This document shows, piece after piece, positions 60,378 to 64,000 of a DNA stretch of 64,000 nt (its first letter is position 1; every line of letters begins with the position of its first letter). Location of the stretch: NCBI RefSeq assembly GCF_002807015.1, contig NZ_NIPO01000001.1, positions 2,035,215 through 2,099,214 of the forward strand, given 5' to 3'. The notes under the pieces were generated by a model. It had not been told where the DNA came from and ran no database searches. It worked only from the letters and a program-made list of their open reading frames with translations. The stretch is from Avrilella dinanensis (GTDB taxonomy: Bacteria; Bacteroidota; Bacteroidia; Flavobacteriales; Flavobacteriaceae). The position numbers were made by a program, and so were the translations under genes.

Positions 60378-60450
60378 GCGGTTTAGTTTTTTTGTTTATC
60401 TTTCACAAAAATATCAATTTTGTAGAAACAATCGACATAAATTTTAAATC

Positions 60451-62586
60451 ATGAAGATTAAACACGCTCTGTTACCGATTTGCTGTATTTTTGCATTCTC
60501 AAATTGTAAAAACGACAAATCGATGAATACCGAAAATATGGCAGAACCCATCGCTACGAAAAAACCGCATCAGTTAGAGAAACACGGCGACGTCCGCATT
60601 GATGATTACTATTGGATGAACGAACGGGAAAATCCGGAAGTAATTGCTTATCTCAACGCCGAGAATGAATATTACCAAAAATCGACGGCTCATACCAAAA
60701 AATTCCAAGAAGACCTATTTGAAGAAATGAAAGCCCGGATTAAGGAAGACGACAGTTCTGTTCCTTATTTTTACAATGGATATTGGTACATTACCCGTTA
60801 TGAAAAAAATAAAGATTACCCAATTTACACCCGTAAGAAAGGTAATTTGGACGCCCAAGAAGAAATTATGTTCGACTGTAACAAAATGGCGGAAGGTCAG
60901 TCCTATTTTAACCTCAGAGGAATCAATATCAGCGATGATAACAAATGGGCAGCGTTTGCCGTCGATACCGTTTCGAGAAGAGAATACGTTATCCGAATTA
61001 AAAATCTGCAAACCGGGGAAATATTACCGGAAAAAATAGAAAAAACAACCGGTGGTTCTACCTGGGCGGCCGATAACGAAACGCTTTTCTATAGCCGGCA
61101 AGACCCTGAAACGCTACGTCCTGAAAAAATATTCAGACACACCAAAAATACCGACGCTCAAAACGACCAAGTGGTTTATCACGAAAAAGACGAAACTTTC
61201 ACAACTTTCGTTTATCGTTCCAAATCCAAAGAATACATCATTATCGGCTCAAATAGTACGATGACAACCGAATATCAAATACTGAAAGCCGACCAGGCAA
61301 ATGGCAAATTCACTATTTTTCAACCCAGAGAAAGAGGTTTGGAATACAGCATTTCTCACTTCAACGATTCATTTTATATCGTGACCAACAAAGACGGTGC
61401 GACGAATTTCAAACTGATGAAAACCAATGAGGAACTGACTGCAAAAAATTATTGGGAAGAAGTTATTCCACACCGTAAAGATGTGTTGCTGGAAGGTATT
61501 GATATTTTCAAAAATTACCTCGTTATTTCAGAACGCAGCAACGGATTGACTCAAATCAATATTCAGCCATGGAATACTCCGGAAAATGCTTATTATCTGC
61601 CGTTTCCGAATGAAACCTATACAGCATACACCACTACAAACGTTGACTTTGATACCAATCAGCTAAGATTTGGCTTTCAATCTATGGCAACGCCGGCATC
61701 GGTAATGGAAATCAATATGAATACGAAAGAACAGACTGTTTTAAAAGAACAGGAAGTTTTGGGTGATTTCAATAAAGACGACTATGAAGAAGTTCGTTTA
61801 TGGGTTAACGCTCAGGACGGTACAAAAATTCCGATTTCAATCGTGTACAAAAAAGGTATAAAGAAAAACGGAAAAAATCCGTTGTTGCTTTATGCCTATG
61901 GTTCGTATGGTGCTACCATGGATCCATATTTTTCAAGTACCAGACTGAGTTTGCTCGACAGAGGTTTTATCTATGCCATCGCCCACATCAGAGGTGGCGA
62001 GGAATTGGGCAGAGAATGGTATGAAAACGGTAAATTATTGAAAAAGAAAAACACTTTTACCGATTTTATCGACTGCTCCCGATTTTTAATTGATGAAAAA
62101 TATACTTCGCCTGAGCATTTGTATGCCGAAGGAGGCTCTGCCGGCGGATTATTGATGGGAGCTATTATCAATATGGCTCCGGAATTATACAATGGCGTCA
62201 TCGCTCAGGTACCGTTTGTTGACGTAGTAACCACCATGCTTGACGATTCCATTCCGTTGACTACCGGCGAATATGACGAATGGGGAAATCCGAATGAAAA
62301 AATCTATTATGATTACATGAAATCGTATTCTCCTTATGATAATGTAACTGCTCAGGATTATCCGAATTTGTACATTTCCACTGGTTTTCACGATTCACAG
62401 GTACAATACTGGGAACCTGCCAAATGGATAGCCAAAATCCGGGCATTGAGAACCAACAAAAAACAATTATTCCTCGATACTAATATGGAAGCCGGACATG
62501 GTGGTGCATCAGGAAGGTTTGAATCATTGAAAGAGTTGGCAAAAGAATTTACTTTTTTACTGGATTTAGAAGGAATTAAGGAATAA
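60451..62586 (+). CDS. S9-family prolyl oligopeptidase (oligopeptidase B-like)
   Basis: This 711-residue protein has an N-terminal lipoprotein-like signal (MKIKHALLPICCIFAFSNC), then the S9 propeller (about 45-450; HGDVRIDDYYWMNER) and an alpha/beta-hydrolase domain with nucleophile Ser in AEGGSAGGLLMGA, RGGEELGREWYENG, and His in AGHGGASGRFES. It cuts short peptides after basic or Pro residues. It is likely periplasmic. It is divergent from the YbaB gene. Confidence 0.92.
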   Translation: MKIKHALLPICCIFAFSNCKNDKSMNTENMAEPIATKKPHQLEKHGDVRIDDYYWMNERENPEVIAYLNAENEYYQKSTAHTKKFQEDLFEEMKARIKEDDSSVPYFYNGYWYITRYEKNKDYPIYTRKKGNLDAQEEIMFDCNKMAEGQSYFNLRGINISDDNKWAAFAVDTVSRREYVIRIKNLQTGEILPEKIEKTTGGSTWAADNETLFYSRQDPETLRPEKIFRHTKNTDAQNDQVVYHEKDETFTTFVYRSKSKEYIIIGSNSTMTTEYQILKADQANGKFTIFQPRERGLEYSISHFNDSFYIVTNKDGATNFKLMKTNEELTAKNYWEEVIPHRKDVLLEGIDIFKNYLVISERSNGLTQINIQPWNTPENAYYLPFPNETYTAYTTTNVDFDTNQLRFGFQSMATPASVMEINMNTKEQTVLKEQEVLGDFNKDDYEEVRLWVNAQDGTKIPISIVYKKGIKKNGKNPLLLYAYGSYGATMDPYFSSTRLSLLDRGFIYAIAHIRGGEELGREWYENGKLLKKKNTFTDFIDCSRFLIDEKYTSPEHLYAEGGSAGGLLMGAIINMAPELYNGVIAQVPFVDVVTTMLDDSIPLTTGEYDEWGNPNEKIYYDYMKSYSPYDNVTAQDYPNLYISTGFHDSQVQYWEPAKWIAKIRALRTNKKQLFLDTNMEAGHGGASGRFESLKELAKEFTFLLDLEGIKE

Positions 62587-62593
62587 TAAATAG

Positions 62594-62601
62594 TAATTTT
62601 G
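62594..62601 (+). promoter_or_regulatory. -7-like box for the cysteine synthase gene
   Basis: TAATTTTG matches TANNTTTG; transcription would start near 62608, only a few bases before the 17-codon leader ORF at 62614. No strong -33 TTG. Confidence 0.45.
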
Positions 62602-62613
62602 CCTTATAAAATC

Positions 62614-62667
62614 ATGAAATGGTTCAGAAAGTGCTTGAACTTTTTGAACAGCTTCTTAAAAATATAA
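62614..62667 (+). CDS. possible 17-codon leader ORF upstream of the cysteine synthase gene
   Basis: The frame MKWFRKCLNFLNSFLKI starts at 62614 and stops 3 bp before the next ATG. It strongly resembles the start of the C45 gene frame (MKWFRSCLKFNK) at 22749, also at the DNA level. It carries one Cys codon. Either a translated leader or a chance shared DNA segment; function unknown. Confidence 0.35.
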   Translation: MKWFRKCLNFLNSFLKI

Positions 62668-62670
62668 ATT

Positions 62671-63690
62671 ATGTCTTTTGATTCATCAAAATTAATCGAA
62701 TTAATAGGAAATACGCCAATCATTCAGCTAGACAAAACAGTTCAAAACCTCCCAGGAGATTTTTATGCTAAAGTAGAAGCTTTCAATCCGGGGCACTCTG
62801 CCAAAGACAGAATTGCCCGGCATATCATTGAAACTGCCGAAGCACGTGGTATTCTGAAACCCGGAAGTGTGATTGTGGAAACCACATCGGGCAATACCGG
62901 TTTTAGTATCGCTATGGTTAGCATTCTGAAAGGTTATCAATGCATTCTGGCGGTGTCGTCGAAATCGTCCACAGACAAAATAGATATGCTCAAAACAATG
63001 GGAGCAAAAGTCTATGTTTGTCCGGCGAATGTAGCTGCCGACGATCCGAAATCCTATTATAAGGTAGCCGAAAGGCTACACCAAGAAACGCCTGGCTCAG
63101 TATATATCAATCAGTATTTCAATGAATTAAATATTGAAGCCCACTACAAAAGTACCGGCCCGGAAATCTGGAAACAAACCAATGGCGAAATTACGCATCT
63201 GATAGCTTGTTCAGGCACAGGCGGGACTATTTCAGGTACAGGAAAATACCTGAAAGAGCAAAATCCGGATATACAAATCCTCGGTGTAGATGCCTATGGT
63301 TCTGTGTTGAAAAAATACCACGAAACAGGCGAATTCGATGAAAATGAAATTTTTCCATACAAAATTGAAGGAATGGGCAAAAATCTGATTCCGACCGCTA
63401 CTGATTTTAGCGTAATTGATGAATTTACTAAAGTGAGCGATAAAGACGCTGCATTGGTTGCAAGAGAAATCGCTCAAACCGAAGGACTGTTTGTTGGATA
63501 TACATCGGGAGCGGCACTACAAGCTGCCCGCCAATTTGCCGAAGCCGGAAAATTTGACAAAAACAGCAAGGTTGTAATTATTTTTCCTGATCACGGCTCA
63601 CGATATATGAACAAAATATACAGTGACAACTGGATGACAGAACAAGGGTTTCTGGAAAAAGGCGATGAAGAAGGGATTGTTTATATTTAA
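62671..63690 (+). CDS. cysM: PLP-dependent cysteine synthase family protein
   Basis: This 339-residue fold-type II PLP enzyme has the PLP Lys45 in [10 protein letters not shown], the substrate loop TTSGNTGFS (71-79), and the phosphate-binding [13 protein letters not shown]. It would make cysteine from O-acetylserine and sulfide, or act as a related beta-synthase; at 339 aa it is longer than classic CysK/CysM (about 300-320). No CBS domain follows. The gene is followed by a strong terminator. Confidence 0.88.
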   Translation: MSFDSSKLIELIGNTPIIQLDKTVQNLPGDFYAKVEAFNPGHSAKDRIARHIIETAEARGILKPGSVIVETTSGNTGFSIAMVSILKGYQCILAVSSKSSTDKIDMLKTMGAKVYVCPANVAADDPKSYYKVAERLHQETPGSVYINQYFNELNIEAHYKSTGPEIWKQTNGEITHLIACSGTGGTISGTGKYLKEQNPDIQILGVDAYGSVLKKYHETGEFDENEIFPYKIEGMGKNLIPTATDFSVIDEFTKVSDKDAALVAREIAQTEGLFVGYTSGAALQAARQFAEAGKFDKNSKVVIIFPDHGSRYMNKIYSDNWMTEQGFLEKGDEEGIVYI

Positions 63691-63727
63691 AAACCAACAA
63701 CCTATTTCTATAACTCTTACCCAACAA

Positions 63728-63757
63728 AAAAGCTGCTCTTTTCAGAGCAGCTTTTAG
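63728..63757. terminator. terminator between cysteine synthase gene and T9SS cargo gene
   Basis: AAAAGCTGCTCT pairs with AGAGCAGCTTTT around a 4-nt loop (TTTC), 12 bp perfect. It serves both convergent genes. Confidence 0.88.
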
Positions 63758-63782
63758 TTTTATTGAGTTGGTTTAGTGGATT

Positions 63783-64000
63783 TTATCGTTTTAATGTAAA
63801 ATGTCCTCTAAATTCTTGATGTAATCCTGTGTTGGGTTCGATGTACTCCACCCGGAACCAGTAATCCGTTGATGGTAATTCTCTGCCGTTGAACGTACCG
63901 TCCCAGCCTTCGCCGTTTGGACTGATCTGTTTCAACAACTTCCCGTGACGGTCAAAGATATAAATTTTTGACTCAGGTTGGCTCTGTAAGGTCCAAATAT
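63783..64000 (-). CDS. T9SS type B cargo protein, C-terminal end (cut by window edge)
   Basis: The minus strand from the right edge to the TAA at 63783 encodes about 72 residues ending SKIYIFDRHGKLLKQISPNG, then GWDGTFNGRELPSTDYWFRV and GHFTLKR. This is the gliding-motility-associated/type B C-terminal sorting domain that directs secretion by the type IX system and cell-surface attachment. The rest of the protein lies beyond the edge. Confidence 0.9.
   Translation of the reverse strand, partial: IWTLQSQPESKIYIFDRHGKLLKQISPNGEGWDGTFNGRELPSTDYWFRVEYIEPNTGLHQEFRGHFTLKR

Noticed and set aside
1..64000. CRISPR array
   Set aside because: No regularly spaced direct repeats were found; the repeats present are palindromic, dispersed single elements.
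1..64000. Insertion sequence or prophage
   Set aside because: No transposase, integrase or phage gene is seen on either strand.

Overview
ORGANISM. The window comes from a Bacteroidota genome, most likely family Flavobacteriaceae and close to Flavobacterium. The reasons are low G+C; promoters of the Bacteroidota type (TTG, about 19 nt, TANNTTTG) with almost no Shine-Dalgarno sites; a type IX secretion (T9SS) type B sorting domain at the right edge and a PorV/PorQ-like protein; families such as DUF4105/Lnb, DUF4369, DUF5606 and a two-exbD Ton operon; and above all a complete flexirubin-type pigment cluster. Genus and species cannot be fixed from the sequence alone.

LAYOUT. 1-19 kb is housekeeping: glmM (cut by the left edge), an orphan ParD-like antitoxin, an ACP phosphodiesterase-like gene, a FUSC transporter, def, DUF5606, mazG, a SulP transporter, a YwqE-like phosphatase, a DUF4105/Lnb gene, a PorV/PorQ-like gene, pssA, the exbB-exbD-exbD-tonB operon plus a small membrane protein, a 5'-nucleotidase split into two genes, dapA, ferritin and aroK. 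Two identical tRNA-Lys genes follow at 19.4-19.6 kb with a textbook promoter.

19.65-52.05 kb is the flexirubin (aryl polyene plus dialkylresorcinol) cluster, nearly all on the minus strand and tightly packed with many overlapping stops and starts. In transcription order: tyrosine ammonia-lyase, ketoreductase, ketosynthase, ACP, lipid-A-type acyltransferase, DarA, DarB, two hot-dog dehydratases, a small possible DNA-binding protein, a BtrH-like protein, ABC ATPase and permease, thioesterase, ketosynthase, half-size KS-like protein, second ACP, ketosynthase, chain-length-factor-like KS, a small orphan, NodB deacetylase, LolA-like protein, lipoprotein, beta-barrel, third dehydratase, a secreted orphan, GT2-DUF2062, the MMPL-acyltransferase fusion, a CrtI/RetSat-like oxidoreductase, a C45 lipoprotein and an AMP ligase. 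A halogenase-like flavoenzyme is divergent from the lyase at the other end. Tyrosine would give p-coumarate, which is activated and extended to an aryl polyene. DarB and DarA make the dialkylresorcinol. An acyltransferase must then join the two by an ester, and LolA/MMPL/ABC/barrel proteins probably move the pigment to the outer membrane.

The minus-strand run is interrupted at 28.0-29.5 kb by two plus-strand genes (a divergent methionine aminopeptidase and an SRPBCC protein) flanked and separated by integron-attC-like inverted repeats, which looks like a gene cassette dropped into the pigment operon. Several dispersed palindromic repeats sit at junctions within the cluster, and one is read in frame at the start of the C45 gene.

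52-64 kb returns to housekeeping: a secreted protein of unknown role, mltG, a GNAT acetyltransferase, dapF, an HtrA protease, a 2-oxoacid dehydrogenase E2, GT2, DUF4369, a YbaB/EbfC protein, a prolyl oligopeptidase, a cysteine synthase family gene, and the C-terminus of a T9SS type B cargo protein.
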